The notes: generated by a model not told the origin, from the letters alone. 64,000 nucleotides of DNA from Brevibacterium epidermidis NBRC 14811 (GCF_001570805.1 NZ_BCSJ01000001.1:124001-188000), one strand, 5' to 3'; numbered from the stretch's first letter, positions 34,913 to 43,532 are shown. Numbers and translations: made by a program.

Positions 34913-34944
34913 ACTGCGCCGCTGAGAATACTCAGCGACGCAGT
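34913..34944 (+). terminator. wecC terminator hairpin
   Basis: ACTGCGCCGCTGAG and CTCAGCGACGCAGT form a 14-pair stem with one mismatch around an AATA loop, followed by TGTATT. It lies between the convergent wecC and PIN genes and could serve both. Confidence 0.7.
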
Positions 34945-34981
34945 TGTATTCTGCGGCACGGTTCCAAAACGAGTCCTGCGG

Positions 34982-35566
34982 CTACTCGGTCAGATCGTCA
35001 ATCAGAAGGTCATACAGCTCTGCCAATTCCGCAGAACGGCAGAGATGAGCGAGGAACGCGGCAGGACTCTCCACAGGAGGGTTTCGTCTCCGGCGGAACA
35101 GAGTGAGTACTGCCATCAACGCTTGGTCACGATGTGCATAGGCCGTGTTTGTCATGAACTCGTCTCCGGTGAGAATCTCAATTGAAGCCTCACGAACGAT
35201 GTCCGAGTCGAGCAAACCAGCTCGCTGGTCGTCGGTGACTATCGCATCCGCTCCGCTCATCAGTGCTGCGTGTAAGACATGTTCGTCATCAGGGTCCCGC
35301 AGCCCGTATCCGTATTCCCGATCACGCGGTGCTAGGATCTCAGCTCCAGGGAACGCCACACTCATCCGGTGCAAGAGGGCCGCATGCCTTTCGCCACTCA
35401 TAGAACGATTCTTCTTCTCGTCGATTCGGTTGAGCACATCGATCAGCTCGTTGAGGACACCGGAGCTCCAATGGGGCGTATAAGCATTTTCTGCCGCAAG
35501 TTGCAGGAGGAAGTCCCTCTGCATACCGGGGACGAGTACGCAGGTGTCCAAGACGGCTTTGTACAC
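34982..35566 (-). CDS. PIN-domain toxin of a type II toxin-antitoxin pair
   Basis: GTG 35566 with GAGAGG eight bases upstream gives 194 residues. The N-terminus AVLDTCVLVPG carries the first PIN acidic residue; RDPDDEHVLHAAL and IVTDDQ supply the others, so the metal site of a PIN ribonuclease looks complete. The C-terminal 60 residues extend beyond the minimal PIN fold. It follows the HTH gene by 12 bases and is presumably neutralised by its product. The RNA target is unknown. Confidence 0.82.
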   Translation of the reverse strand: MYKAVLDTCVLVPGMQRDFLLQLAAENAYTPHWSSGVLNELIDVLNRIDEKKNRSMSGERHAALLHRMSVAFPGAEILAPRDREYGYGLRDPDDEHVLHAALMSGADAIVTDDQRAGLLDSDIVREASIEILTGDEFMTNTAYAHRDQALMAVLTLFRRRRNPPVESPAAFLAHLCRSAELAELYDLLIDDLTE

Positions 35567-35578
35567 GCGGGCGGCCTC

Positions 35579-36097
35579 TCAGCTCAGATGATTCCTGCGT
35601 TCCTGTCGAATCTCGGACAGGGCTTCCGCGCTCTCTCCTTCGTCGACGTTTTGGTATTCATAGGAGCTCTCAGCGATGAAATCCGATCGCTCGATATGAA
35701 GCTGGTCCCGGTATGCCACAACATCAGCCAACCGCAGTTTCCGTCGAACCGAACCAGGAACATTGGCTTCGAGCTCGCCTGCATCGATGAGTTTGACGAT
35801 AGTAGGACGACTGAGCCCAAGCAGATCAGCCGCCTGCTGGGTAGTGATCTCCTTATCGCGGCGGAGAAGGCTGACTGATTGCCCTTTGCGAAGCCCTTCT
35901 GCAGCACGCTTCAGCACGTCGAACAGCTCCTCTGTCAGCTCCACCCGGTCAGTCCCATCAGCTCCGGACAAGTAGTAGCGGCCCGAAGACCCGTCCTCAC
36001 GTCGTTGCTTGTGTGCAATGAAATCAAGGACAGCCGCCAGCTTGCCGTCATCGGCACTGTCGCCTGTTGGCACCGTGACAGCATCCGATTCGACCAT
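35579..36097 (-). CDS. helix-turn-helix (excisionase-type) antitoxin
   Basis: ATG 36097 with AGGAG five bases upstream gives 172 residues. The same frame stays open far upstream, but that part is antisense to the acetoacetyl-CoA synthetase gene. The centre, ITTQQAADLLGLSRPTIVKLIDAG, is a clear excisionase/MerR-like winged helix (HTH_17) DNA-binding domain. The acidic tail probably binds the PIN toxin encoded 12 bases downstream. Tandem repeats upstream suggest autoregulation. The function as antitoxin is inferred from the gene pairing. Confidence 0.8.
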   Translation of the reverse strand: MVESDAVTVPTGDSADDGKLAAVLDFIAHKQRREDGSSGRYYLSGADGTDRVELTEELFDVLKRAAEGLRKGQSVSLLRRDKEITTQQAADLLGLSRPTIVKLIDAGELEANVPGSVRRKLRLADVVAYRDQLHIERSDFIAESSYEYQNVDEGESAEALSEIRQERRNHLS

Positions 36098-36134
36098 GAT
36101 CACTCCTAACCCCCAATTCCTTACCACCAGCTTA

Positions 36135-36152
36135 GTTACGAAAGTTACGAAA
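36135..36152 (-). promoter_or_regulatory. tandem GTTACGAAA repeat upstream of the antitoxin gene
   Basis: GTTACGAAA occurs twice head to tail (36135-36143 and 36144-36152), 38-55 bases upstream of the antitoxin start. The position fits a -35 region operator for the HTH protein, although binding is not shown. Confidence 0.45.
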
Positions 36153-36337
36153 AACAATGGCTCGGGCCGGATGCCGTTGCGCACGGCAGGAACTCCGGGA
36201 GAAAGCCGATTGCGTCCATCCAGCTGGGCGCTCGAGCGTAAGGTGGACTCAACGTCTCCACTGCAGAACGAGTGTGTCTCGTTTCGGCTGGTGGAGACCG
36301 CTATAGCTACCGCCCACCGAAGTGCTGAGGAGAAGAA

Positions 36338-38326
36338 TTGACCGCTGAACCGATCTGGCTTCCCGACCCGAACCAGACCCCGCGACCGCAGATCGCTGAC
36401 TTCATCGACTTCGCGAATCAGCGCACCGGCCAAAGCCTGGCCTCGTATGACGATCTGTGGAAGTGGTCGGTGACCGATCTCGACGGGTTCTGGGGCGCGG
36501 TCTGGGACTTCTTCGACGTCATTGCCGACGAGCCCTTTACCGAAGTTCTCACCGATCGGTCCATGCCCGGGGCCACCTGGTTCCCCGGGACCCGGCTCAA
36601 CTACGCCGAACACGCACTGCGGGCCGGCCTTGATGACACCCTCGCTGACGAACCGGCCATCATCACCATCAAAGAATCCGGCGAACGCACCGAAACCACC
36701 TGGCGCGAGCTGCGTCGCCAAGTTGGATCCGTCGCCGCCTGGCTGTGTGAGCAAGGAGTCGAACAAGGCGACCGTGTCGTCGGATACCTGCCGAATACCC
36801 ATCACACTCTCATCGCCTTCCTCGCCTCCGCCTCGATTGGCGCCATCTGGTCCGCCTGCGCCCAGGACTACGCGGCCGAAGGTGCCGGGACGAAACTCGG
36901 CCAGCTCGAACCGAAGGTGCTCTTCGCCGCCGACGGATACCTGTGGAACGGGCAGGCTTTCGACCGCCGCGACCAGGTCGCGGATCTGGCCAACCGGATG
37001 CCGAGCCTGCGGGCCGTGGTCGGGGTGGGCAACCTCGGCGAGGAATTCATCGATGAACACGGGCAGATCACGAACCTCACCGCCTGGGACGATGTCGCTT
37101 CCGGGGATGTCGAACCCGAGTTCGCGCGCGTCGATTTCGATACCCCGCTGTGGGTGCTGTATTCCTCGGGCACGACGGGGATTCCCAAGGGGATCGTGCA
37201 CAGCCACGGCGGGGTCGTCATCGATCATCTGCGTCTGCTGGGTCTCCACCTCGACATTCGCCCCGGTGACCGGTTCTTCTGGTACACGAATACGAACTGG
37301 ATGATGTGGAACCTCGTCGCCTCGGCGCTGGTGGGCGGTGCGACCACGGTGTGCTTCGACGGCAGCCCCCTCTATCCGGGGCCGGGCCGGCTGTGGGAGA
37401 TCGCCGCGGAGACGAAGGCCAATGTGCTCGGGGTCAGTCCCGGGATCTTCCTGGCCGGGATGAAGGCCGGGATCGAACCCGGTAAGGAGTTCGACCTGAC
37501 CGCGCTGCGGACGATCGGTGCCACCGGAGCCCCGGTGCCCGCCCACTGCTTCCCATGGGTGCGCGATGCCGTCGGCGAGCGCGTGCAGCTGGCCTCGACG
37601 AGCGGCGGCACGGACGTCGTCAGCGGCTTCGCCGGATCCGCGCCGAACTGTCCGATCTGGGCCGGGGAACTCTCGCGGCCGGTGCTCGGTGTGGCGTTGG
37701 AGTCCTGGGACGACTCCGGCCAGCCTTTGGTTGGCGAGGTCGGGGAAATGGTCATCACCGCCCCGATGCCGTCGATGCCGGTGAAGTTCTGGAACGATCC
37801 CGACGGTGAGCGCTACCGCGACACGTACTTCTCGATGTTCCCCGGAGTCTGGCGCCACGGCGACTGGATCACCATCACCGACCACGGCAGCGTCATCATC
37901 TCCGGCCGCTCGGACGCCACCCTCAATCGGCAGGGCGTGCGCCTGGGCAGCGCCGACATCTACGACGTCGTCGACGGCATCCCCGAGGTGGCCGAATCCC
38001 TGGTCATCGGTGCCGAGCAGCCCGACGGCGGGTACTGGATGCCGCTGTTCGTGGTGTTGGCAGAGGGGGTTTCGCTTGATTCTGCTTTGCGGGACCGGAT
38101 CGCTGGGGAGCTGCGTTCCAAGGCGTCGCCGCGGCATGTGCCCGATGACATCATCGCCGTCCCGGCCATTCCGCACACTAAGACAGGTAAGAAGCTCGAG
38201 GTCCCGGTGAAGCGGCTCATTCAGGGGCATGCGTTGGAGAAGGTGGCGAATCCCGATGCTGTGGATTCGTTTGAGGCGCTGACGTACTTTGCGCGGTTCG
38301 CGAATGGTGGGGGCACCGGCGACTGA
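36338..38326 (+). CDS. acetoacetyl-CoA synthetase
   Basis: TTG 36338, preceded by GAGGAG, gives 662 residues, as expected for acetoacetate-CoA ligase. The N-terminus has the family-specific DLWKWSVTDLDGFWGAVWDFF and PGATWFPGTRLNYAEHAL. The AMP-binding core LYSSGTTGIPKGIVH, the STSGGTDVVSGF segment, SGRSDATLNRQGVRLGSADIY and the C-terminal lysine region HTKTGKKLEVPVK are all present. It activates acetoacetate with ATP and CoA in the cytoplasm, linking ketone bodies or leucine breakdown to central metabolism. It is divergent from the toxin-antitoxin genes and unlinked to the surface-polymer cluster. Confidence 0.93.
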   Translation: MTAEPIWLPDPNQTPRPQIADFIDFANQRTGQSLASYDDLWKWSVTDLDGFWGAVWDFFDVIADEPFTEVLTDRSMPGATWFPGTRLNYAEHALRAGLDDTLADEPAIITIKESGERTETTWRELRRQVGSVAAWLCEQGVEQGDRVVGYLPNTHHTLIAFLASASIGAIWSACAQDYAAEGAGTKLGQLEPKVLFAADGYLWNGQAFDRRDQVADLANRMPSLRAVVGVGNLGEEFIDEHGQITNLTAWDDVASGDVEPEFARVDFDTPLWVLYSSGTTGIPKGIVHSHGGVVIDHLRLLGLHLDIRPGDRFFWYTNTNWMMWNLVASALVGGATTVCFDGSPLYPGPGRLWEIAAETKANVLGVSPGIFLAGMKAGIEPGKEFDLTALRTIGATGAPVPAHCFPWVRDAVGERVQLASTSGGTDVVSGFAGSAPNCPIWAGELSRPVLGVALESWDDSGQPLVGEVGEMVITAPMPSMPVKFWNDPDGERYRDTYFSMFPGVWRHGDWITITDHGSVIISGRSDATLNRQGVRLGSADIYDVVDGIPEVAESLVIGAEQPDGGYWMPLFVVLAEGVSLDSALRDRIAGELRSKASPRHVPDDIIAVPAIPHTKTGKKLEVPVKRLIQGHALEKVANPDAVDSFEALTYFARFANGGGTGD

Positions 38327-38381
38327 GTCCTGGCGCAACCGAGTCGAGGGCAGACCTGGGCTGAGTGCCGGGCTGGCCGGG

Positions 38382-38404
38382 GAGCTGCCTCGGCGAGGCG
38401 GCTC
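38382..38404 (+). terminator. hairpin after the acetoacetyl-CoA synthetase gene
   Basis: GAGC, one unpaired base and the GCCTCGGCGAGGC dyad close with GCTC to form a GC-rich stem 56 bases after the stop codon. There is no T-run, so the terminator call is moderate. Confidence 0.4.
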
Positions 38405-38427
38405 TCTCCGGAACCGGGCATTTCGCG

Positions 38428-38433
38428 TACGGT
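38428..38433 (+). promoter_or_regulatory. candidate -10 box TACGGT of a leaderless transcript
   Basis: TACGGT stands exactly six bases before ATG 38440 of the first Usp gene, and there is no spaced ribosome site. This suggests transcription starts at or next to the ATG. Confidence 0.45.
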
Positions 38434-38439
38434 GAGGCT

Positions 38440-39396
38440 ATGACTGCTCTCTTCACCCTCCCACCGGCGGATATTTTGATCGGAGTGGACGGATCGGACA
38501 ACAGCCGCCAAGCGTTCACGGCTGCCGTCACTGTCGCACAGGAGCACAACTGTTCGATCCGGGCCGTCGGTGCCTACAGTGTCCCGGTGATCCCACGCCG
38601 GCACGCCCCGACGATCTCCGACGATCACCACCGCAGCATCGGGAATTCGACGCAGGAACTGCTCGAAGAATTTGCCGCGCAGGCACGGAGCGCAGGCGTC
38701 GAGGCATCTGTCCAAGCCATCGAGGGGGACGCGGGAGAAGTCCTCGCCGAAGCCAGCCGCTACTCGCGTTTGGCAGTCGTCGGCAAACGCGGCCGCAACC
38801 GGCTGGCGAGCCGACTGCTGGGCACAGTGTCGGGTGCATTCGTTGCGCGTTCGCATTGCCCCGTACTGGTGGTGCCATTCCAGGACTCAGACCTCGGCGA
38901 CGATGTGCCAGCACGGGAGAACCTTGGTGGATCCGCCTCGGAGGGCCAGCACAATTGGTTGAGTTTCGAAGACGAAGTCGTCGCTGGAGTCGACATGGGT
39001 TCGTCTGCTCTTCCGGTCGCAGAGGTTGCGGCACGTGCTGCAGAATTGAGCGGCCGTCGGCTCGCTTTCGTATCAGCCGTCCCCGCTGATGCGGGAGCCT
39101 CGCGTGGGGCTGGTGCCGAGGACTCTGCTCCGACTGATCGTGCATACGCACACCATCTCGAAGAGTTGGTGAGCGCCGTCAAGGAGCATCACGAAGGACT
39201 GGCAGTACGCCTCGAGCTGGCAGAGGGCTCGGCAGCGGCCACACTGATTGAAGCAACACGCACAGCAGCACTCGTCGTACTGGGCACCCGCGGTCGAGGA
39301 GGGGTTGCCAGCCTGCTTCTGGGGTCGGTCAGCCGGAGTGTGCTCAACCAGGCGAAGTCGCCCGTGCTGATCGTCCCGAACGCGACCGCGCAATAA
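38440..39396 (+). CDS. tandem-domain universal stress protein
   Basis: ATG 38440 gives 318 residues with two Usp domains. The first begins ILIGVDGSDNSRQAF and ends AVVGKRGRNRLASRLLGTVSGAFVARSHCPVLVV. The second begins VVAGVDMGSSALPVAEVA and ends LGTRGRGGVASLLLGSVSRSVLNQAKSPVLIV. The G-2x-G-9x-G(S/T) ATP-binding motif is best kept in the second. Tandem Usp proteins are cytoplasmic ATP-binding stress factors in actinobacteria. It is followed by two further Usp genes on the same strand. Confidence 0.9.
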   Translation: MTALFTLPPADILIGVDGSDNSRQAFTAAVTVAQEHNCSIRAVGAYSVPVIPRRHAPTISDDHHRSIGNSTQELLEEFAAQARSAGVEASVQAIEGDAGEVLAEASRYSRLAVVGKRGRNRLASRLLGTVSGAFVARSHCPVLVVPFQDSDLGDDVPARENLGGSASEGQHNWLSFEDEVVAGVDMGSSALPVAEVAARAAELSGRRLAFVSAVPADAGASRGAGAEDSAPTDRAYAHHLEELVSAVKEHHEGLAVRLELAEGSAAATLIEATRTAALVVLGTRGRGGVASLLLGSVSRSVLNQAKSPVLIVPNATAQ

Positions 39397-39414
39397 GGCG
39401 GTCGATGCCGTCTT

Positions 39415-39431
39415 TTCTACATAATGTAGAA
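39415..39431. promoter_or_regulatory. palindromic operator TTCTACATAATGTAGAA
   Basis: This is a perfect inverted repeat of eight bases around one central base, upstream of the second Usp gene. TATGCT at 39440-39445 could be the -10 box, which would put the dyad over the -35 region. The inner TACA/TGTA pattern resembles BlaI/CopY-type operators. Confidence 0.5.
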
Positions 39432-39523
39432 ATACTTGGTATGCTGGAGCCGGACGACGGTGCTTTCGCTCCGGGGTTATCGCCGTCGCTCGGGATCTGA
39501 GCAACCCCGGCAGGAGGTTCATG

Positions 39524-40480
39524 ATGTACGAGGACGTAACAGCCGCCGATATGCGCACCCGCGATCTTGGAGTTCTGGTCGGATTCGACGGCTCTGACCA
39601 CGCCAGATCGGCTCTGCAGTTCGGCGCGAGCGAAGCACTTCGCCGGAAAACGACTCTGACCGTCGTCACCGCCTATGCGGTCCCGGTCCCGATCTACCCC
39701 AATATGGCCTCTCTGCCCTCAGAGCCGGAGGATCGCGCACGACGCAAGAACGCTGAAGCCACCCTCGATGTGGCCGAGAAGTATCTTGACGACTACACAG
39801 GCGACCTCATCCTCGCCGTTGCCGAGGGCAACCCCACCGGCACCCTCGCCGACCTCTCCAAGCAAGCCCAACTGGTCGTTGTCGGGGCTCGCGGACGTGG
39901 TGGCTTCATCGGGCAGCTTCTCGGTTCAGTCGCCGCCGCGCTTCCTGCTCACGCCCACTGCCCCACGATCGTGTTCCCCGGAACCGCCTCCACGGAAGCA
40001 GACGCGAAGAACGAGAAATTCGCCGAGCAGAAGCCGGGCGGTCCGATCGTCGCCGCGATTGATGGTTCGGCGCAGAGCGCCGAGGTCCTCACGCAGGCGG
40101 CGCAGGTGGCAGAGAAGACGTCCGCCCCTCTCAGCATCCTCATGATCATGCCGCTGGCGGAGGAATGGCTGTACTGGTATCCCGACGTTCAGCTCCAGAA
40201 CGAATCGAGCCTGAGGCGCAGGAGCGATCTCGAGAAGACGATCAGAGCCGACCACTCGTGGCTTTTCGAAGATCACCCGAATCTGGAGATCTCCATCGAT
40301 GTCAAAAGCGGCCAGGCGATCGACGCCATCACTGACCGGACCACGACAGCGCAGCTGACCGTGGTCGGCAGCAGAGGTCGCGGTGCGGTGCGAAGCGCGC
40401 TGCTCGGTTCCGTCTCTCGCGGTGTGCTCAACAGGGCTCAGGGCCCGGTGATGATCGTTCCTCCCCGATCACAGCCTTAA
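39524..40480 (+). CDS. tandem-domain universal stress protein (second copy)
   Basis: Two adjacent ATGs (39521, 39524) follow AGGAGG; the second has the better spacing and gives 318 residues. Both Usp domains are complete: LVGFDGSDHARSAL with VVGARGRGGFIGQLLGSVAAALPAHAHCPTIV, then IVAAIDGSAQSAEV with VVGSRGRGAVRSALLGSVSRGVLNRAQGPVMIV. Both keep the ATP-binding glycine motif. It probably has its own regulated promoter, since a palindromic operator lies upstream. It is more like the third Usp protein than the first. Confidence 0.9.
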   Translation: MYEDVTAADMRTRDLGVLVGFDGSDHARSALQFGASEALRRKTTLTVVTAYAVPVPIYPNMASLPSEPEDRARRKNAEATLDVAEKYLDDYTGDLILAVAEGNPTGTLADLSKQAQLVVVGARGRGGFIGQLLGSVAAALPAHAHCPTIVFPGTASTEADAKNEKFAEQKPGGPIVAAIDGSAQSAEVLTQAAQVAEKTSAPLSILMIMPLAEEWLYWYPDVQLQNESSLRRRSDLEKTIRADHSWLFEDHPNLEISIDVKSGQAIDAITDRTTTAQLTVVGSRGRGAVRSALLGSVSRGVLNRAQGPVMIVPPRSQP

Positions 40481-40483
40481 GTT
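40478..40483 (+). promoter_or_regulatory. candidate -10 box TAAGTT of a leaderless transcript
   Basis: TAAGTT begins on the stop codon of the second Usp gene and ends six bases before ATG 40490 of the third. No ribosome site is visible in the nine-base gap. A leaderless internal transcript is possible. Confidence 0.4.
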
Positions 40484-40489
40484 CTGGTC

Positions 40490-41461
40490 ATGAACGATCG
40501 AGTTCCTTTCGCTTCCTCCGGCCGCGACCTCGGTGTCCTGGTCGGCGTCGACGGCTCGGCTCATGCCAGGCTCGCGTTGCATTTCGCCGCAGTCAATGCG
40601 CTGAGCAGCAACACGGCTCTCACGGTCGTGGCCGTCTATCGGCTTCCTCCGATGATGTACACCGGTGAGCCGGCAATTCTGGTCACGCCTGAACCCCGCG
40701 CCGAACGGGATCGTGCCGAACGGGATCGTGCCGAAACGGTCCTCGATGATGCCCGAAAGTATCTGCGCGACTACCCGGGAAAGGTCACGTTCTCGTCGGC
40801 AGAAGGCAGCCCGACCGGAGTTCTCACCGAACTCAGTGGGCGTGCGCAGACGGTCGTAGTCGGCTCCCACGGTCGCGGCGGCTTCATCGGCCAGCTCCTC
40901 GGTTCGGTCGCCGCGGCGCTTCCTGCCCGGTCGCAGTGCCCCACTGTGGTCGTCCCGAAGGACTATCAGCCGGAAGCCGGGCAGGGCCCGGAACTCTTCG
41001 CCAACGCTCGAGACACCGGACCGGTGGTCGCTGGAATCGACCTGTCCGAACGCAGTCGCATTGTGCTGCTCCTCGCAGCACGGCAGGCGGAGCTCTTCGC
41101 GGCTCCACTGCAGGTCCTGACAGCGATGCCGCTGCTGAGGGAGTGGAAATATTGGTACCCGGAACTCGAGGAGTTCGAGACCATCACTGAGCGCCGTCAG
41201 AGCAATCTGCGGGCATCGGCGGAGAAGGAGATCGCCTGGCTGCGTCAACGTCATTCGTGCCTCGAGATCACTGCCGACGTCGAACTCGGCGCCCCGGGCG
41301 ATCTTCTCGAAGCGAAGACCCGTGCTGCACAGCTGACGGTGGTCGGTACTCGCGGTCGTGGCACGATGAAAAGCACACTGCTCGGCTCGGTCAGCCGCGA
41401 GCTGCTCAATCGCGCGCAGGGACCGGTCATGGTCGTGCCGACCGAGACGGCGGCACAGTAG
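40490..41461 (+). CDS. tandem-domain universal stress protein (third copy)
   Basis: The 323-residue product has two Usp domains: LVGVDGSAHARLALHF with VVGSHGRGGFIGQLLGSVAAALPARSQCPTVV, and VVAGIDLSERSRIVLLLAA with VVGTRGRGTMKSTLLGSVSRELLNRAQGPVMVV. A short in-frame duplication, RAERD-RAERD, lies near residues 68-77, encoded by a 15-base direct repeat at about 40700-40730. It is the closest relative of the preceding gene, so the pair arose by tandem duplication. Confidence 0.9.
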   Translation: MNDRVPFASSGRDLGVLVGVDGSAHARLALHFAAVNALSSNTALTVVAVYRLPPMMYTGEPAILVTPEPRAERDRAERDRAETVLDDARKYLRDYPGKVTFSSAEGSPTGVLTELSGRAQTVVVGSHGRGGFIGQLLGSVAAALPARSQCPTVVVPKDYQPEAGQGPELFANARDTGPVVAGIDLSERSRIVLLLAARQAELFAAPLQVLTAMPLLREWKYWYPELEEFETITERRQSNLRASAEKEIAWLRQRHSCLEITADVELGAPGDLLEAKTRAAQLTVVGTRGRGTMKSTLLGSVSRELLNRAQGPVMVVPTETAAQ

Positions 41462-41590
41462 TCCCACCGTTATTCCCGGTCAGGCGAGGATGAGGATCCG
41501 GCCCCATTTGGCTTCGAGAATGGTGCTGGGGACTGCTGAAGATCTGCTCCGCTCGCTCTTTCTGCAAAGCAGCGGGCGGGCTGTAGAACT

Positions 41591-41654
41591 CGTTCAACGA
41601 CGAATCAGGTTTTCGATACTGCCTCGCATCGATAACCTGACTCGTCGTTGAACG
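41591..41654. repeat. long near-perfect hairpin between convergent genes
   Basis: Two 21-base arms (41591-41611 and 41634-41654) pair with one mismatch. After a T-T mismatch, TCGAT and ATCGA add five more pairs around a ten-base loop. The whole 64-base element is far stronger than a normal terminator and lacks T-runs. It lies between the convergent Usp and fprA genes. It may be a bidirectional terminator or a small palindromic repetitive element. Nothing else of note is seen in this 265-base gap. Confidence 0.75.
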
Positions 41655-41726
41655 ACGCGGCCGCCGAACCAGAACGGACGCCCCTCCCAGTCCTCGGCGC
41701 TGGCCTCGTCTGAACCAGCCGGGGCC

Positions 41727-43136
41727 TCAGCTCCCGGCGTTCGCGTCCGCGGTCAGGTGGGCGCGCGCCTCGGCGAGCATGGCTTCACGGGTCGCGATCT
41801 TCACGCGCTCACGTCCCTCGGCCTCACCGAGGGCCTTCTCCGCGGCCTCGAGCCGGTGATAGCCCTCCCAATCGGTGAAGTCGACGCCCTTCGACTCGAG
41901 CAGCTCGACGATCGAAGACTCCTCCGGGTAGAGGGGTTCGGTGAGCGCACCGGCGGCCTGGTCGTCGAGAATATGCCCGATCGTCTCGAGCGCATCACCC
42001 TTCGTGTGACCGATGAGCCCGACGGGGCCGCGCTTGATCCATCCGGTCGTGTATACGCCGGGGATGACGTCCGCCTCGGCGGCCTGGCCCTGATCATCGG
42101 CGTCGACGACGCGACCTTCGTGATTCGTGATGACCTTCTTGACCTCGTCGAACGGCAGCTGCGGCAGCTGCGTTCCCGCATAGCCGACGGCACGGTACAC
42201 AGCATCGATGTCCCAGTCGTGGAACTGCCCCGTGCCAACGACGCCGGCCGAACCGTCGAGTTCCTGACGTTCCGTGCGCAGCCCGGTTACCCGATCCTCG
42301 CCGAGGATGGCCACCGGCGCGTGGAGGAAGTGCAGGTGCAGACGCCGCTTCGCTCCCGTCGGCTCCCGCAGGGTGAAGTCGGTGAGCGTCTTCGTCACCT
42401 GCTTGGTCTGGTTGTTCGACCGGATCGCCTCCTCCGAGGCCTCGTCGAACTCGAAGTCCTCGGGGTAGACGATGACGTCGACGTCTTTGACCTGTCCGAG
42501 CTCACGCAGCTCCAGCGGAGTGAACTTTGCCTGCGCGGGACCACGCCGGCCGAACACGTGGACGTCGGTGACCTTCGAGGACTTCAGGCCCTCGTACACG
42601 TGGTCCGGGATCTCCGTGGTGTGCAGGTCATCGGCCTGCTTCGCGAGCACCCGAGCCACGTCGAGGGCGACATTGCCGTTGCCGAGCACGGCGACCTTCT
42701 CCGCATCGAGCGGCCAGGTCTGGGCGACATCGGGATGAGCGTCGTACCAGTTGACGAAGTCGGCGGCACCGTAGGAACCAGGCAGGTCGATCCCGGGCAG
42801 CGACAGCGGTGCGTCGACGAAGCAGCCGGTGGAGAAGATCACCGCATCGTAGCGGTCGGTGAGCTCGCCGAGGTTGATGTCGGCTCCGTATTCGACGTTG
42901 CCGAACAGGCGGATGTCACCACGGTCGAGGACCTTGATGAGCGCATTGATGATGCCCTTGATCCGCGGATGATCGGGGGCGACTCCGTAGCGGACGAGCC
43001 CGAAGGGAGAGGGCAGGCGTTCGAACAGGTCGATGCTCAGTTCCAGGTCATGTTCGGCCTTGGTCAGCAGGTCGGCGGCGTAGATGCCGGCGGGGCCGGC
43101 ACCGATGATGGCCACTCTGAATGGGATGGTGGGCAT
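41727..43136 (-). CDS. fprA: ferredoxin/NADP+ reductase, adrenodoxin-reductase type
   Basis: The 469-residue protein begins FRVAIIGAGPAGIYAADLL (FAD-binding) and has LPSPFGLVRYGVAPDHPRIKGI, VLGNGNVALDVARVL (NADP-binding) and GWIKRGPVGLIGHTKGDA. These are the conserved segments of the FprA/adrenodoxin reductase family. It moves electrons from NADPH to ferredoxin. It is the last gene of the sulfur operon, 69 bases after fdxA, so its job here is most likely to feed the sulfite reductase through that ferredoxin. AAGGA lies six bases before ATG. Confidence 0.93.
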   Translation of the reverse strand: MPTIPFRVAIIGAGPAGIYAADLLTKAEHDLELSIDLFERLPSPFGLVRYGVAPDHPRIKGIINALIKVLDRGDIRLFGNVEYGADINLGELTDRYDAVIFSTGCFVDAPLSLPGIDLPGSYGAADFVNWYDAHPDVAQTWPLDAEKVAVLGNGNVALDVARVLAKQADDLHTTEIPDHVYEGLKSSKVTDVHVFGRRGPAQAKFTPLELRELGQVKDVDVIVYPEDFEFDEASEEAIRSNNQTKQVTKTLTDFTLREPTGAKRRLHLHFLHAPVAILGEDRVTGLRTERQELDGSAGVVGTGQFHDWDIDAVYRAVGYAGTQLPQLPFDEVKKVITNHEGRVVDADDQGQAAEADVIPGVYTTGWIKRGPVGLIGHTKGDALETIGHILDDQAAGALTEPLYPEESSIVELLESKGVDFTDWEGYHRLEAAEKALGEAEGRERVKIATREAMLAEARAHLTADANAGS

Positions 43137-43205
43137 GAGTTTCCTTGATCAGTCGTCGTGGAGCGTGAAGTCGCTCGGTGTGGTGGGGCGAGGACTCGCT
43201 ACTGG

Positions 43206-43532
43206 TCAGTCGTCGGTGTTCTGCGGCGGCAGTGCAGCGATGAAAGGATGGTCCTTCTTGACGACCCCGTGGGCGGCTGCTCCGCCCGGGGATCCGATGT
43301 CGTCGAAGAATTCGACGTTCGCCGCGTAGTAGGCCTCCCACTCATCGGGCACATCGTCTTCGTAGAAGATCGCCTCGACGGGGCACACGGGTTCGCACGC
43401 CCCGCAGTCGACGCATTCGTCGGGGTGGATGTAAAGGGAGCGGGTGCCTTCGTAGATGCAGTCGACCGGACATTCCTCGATGCAGGCTCGGTCCTTCAGG
43501 TCCACGCACGGTTGGGCGATGATGTAGGTCAT
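43206..43532 (-). CDS. fdxA: seven-iron ferredoxin
   Basis: This 108-residue ferredoxin begins MTYIIAQPCVDLKDRACIEECPVDCIYEG and has the second cluster motif CVDCGACEPVCP. The spacing of the first cysteines fits the 3Fe-4S plus 4Fe-4S (FdxA) type of actinobacteria. It overlaps cobA by four bases (ATGA). Between sir and fprA in one operon, it is the likely electron carrier for sulfite reduction. Confidence 0.93.
   Translation of the reverse strand: MTYIIAQPCVDLKDRACIEECPVDCIYEGTRSLYIHPDECVDCGACEPVCPVEAIFYEDDVPDEWEAYYAANVEFFDDIGSPGGAAAHGVVKKDHPFIAALPPQNTDD

Noticed and set aside
36098..38338. Long minus-strand open frame continuing upstream of the antitoxin gene
   Set aside because: It is antisense to the acetoacetyl-CoA synthetase gene, has Gly/Pro/Arg/Asp-rich composition with no motifs, and results from high GC. 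Only the last 172 codons, from ATG 36097, are real.
40700..40735. 15-base direct repeat in the third Usp gene as a phase-variation switch
   Set aside because: Only two copies and a multiple of three bases, so it changes length by five residues but cannot shift the frame.
41591..41654. Long hairpin as an insertion sequence
   Set aside because: No transposase frame, no target duplication and only 64 bases long; kept as a repeat or terminator only.
41757..43148. 463-codon plus-strand open frame opposite fprA
   Set aside because: The minus strand carries a complete, well-conserved reductase; the plus-strand product has no family features.
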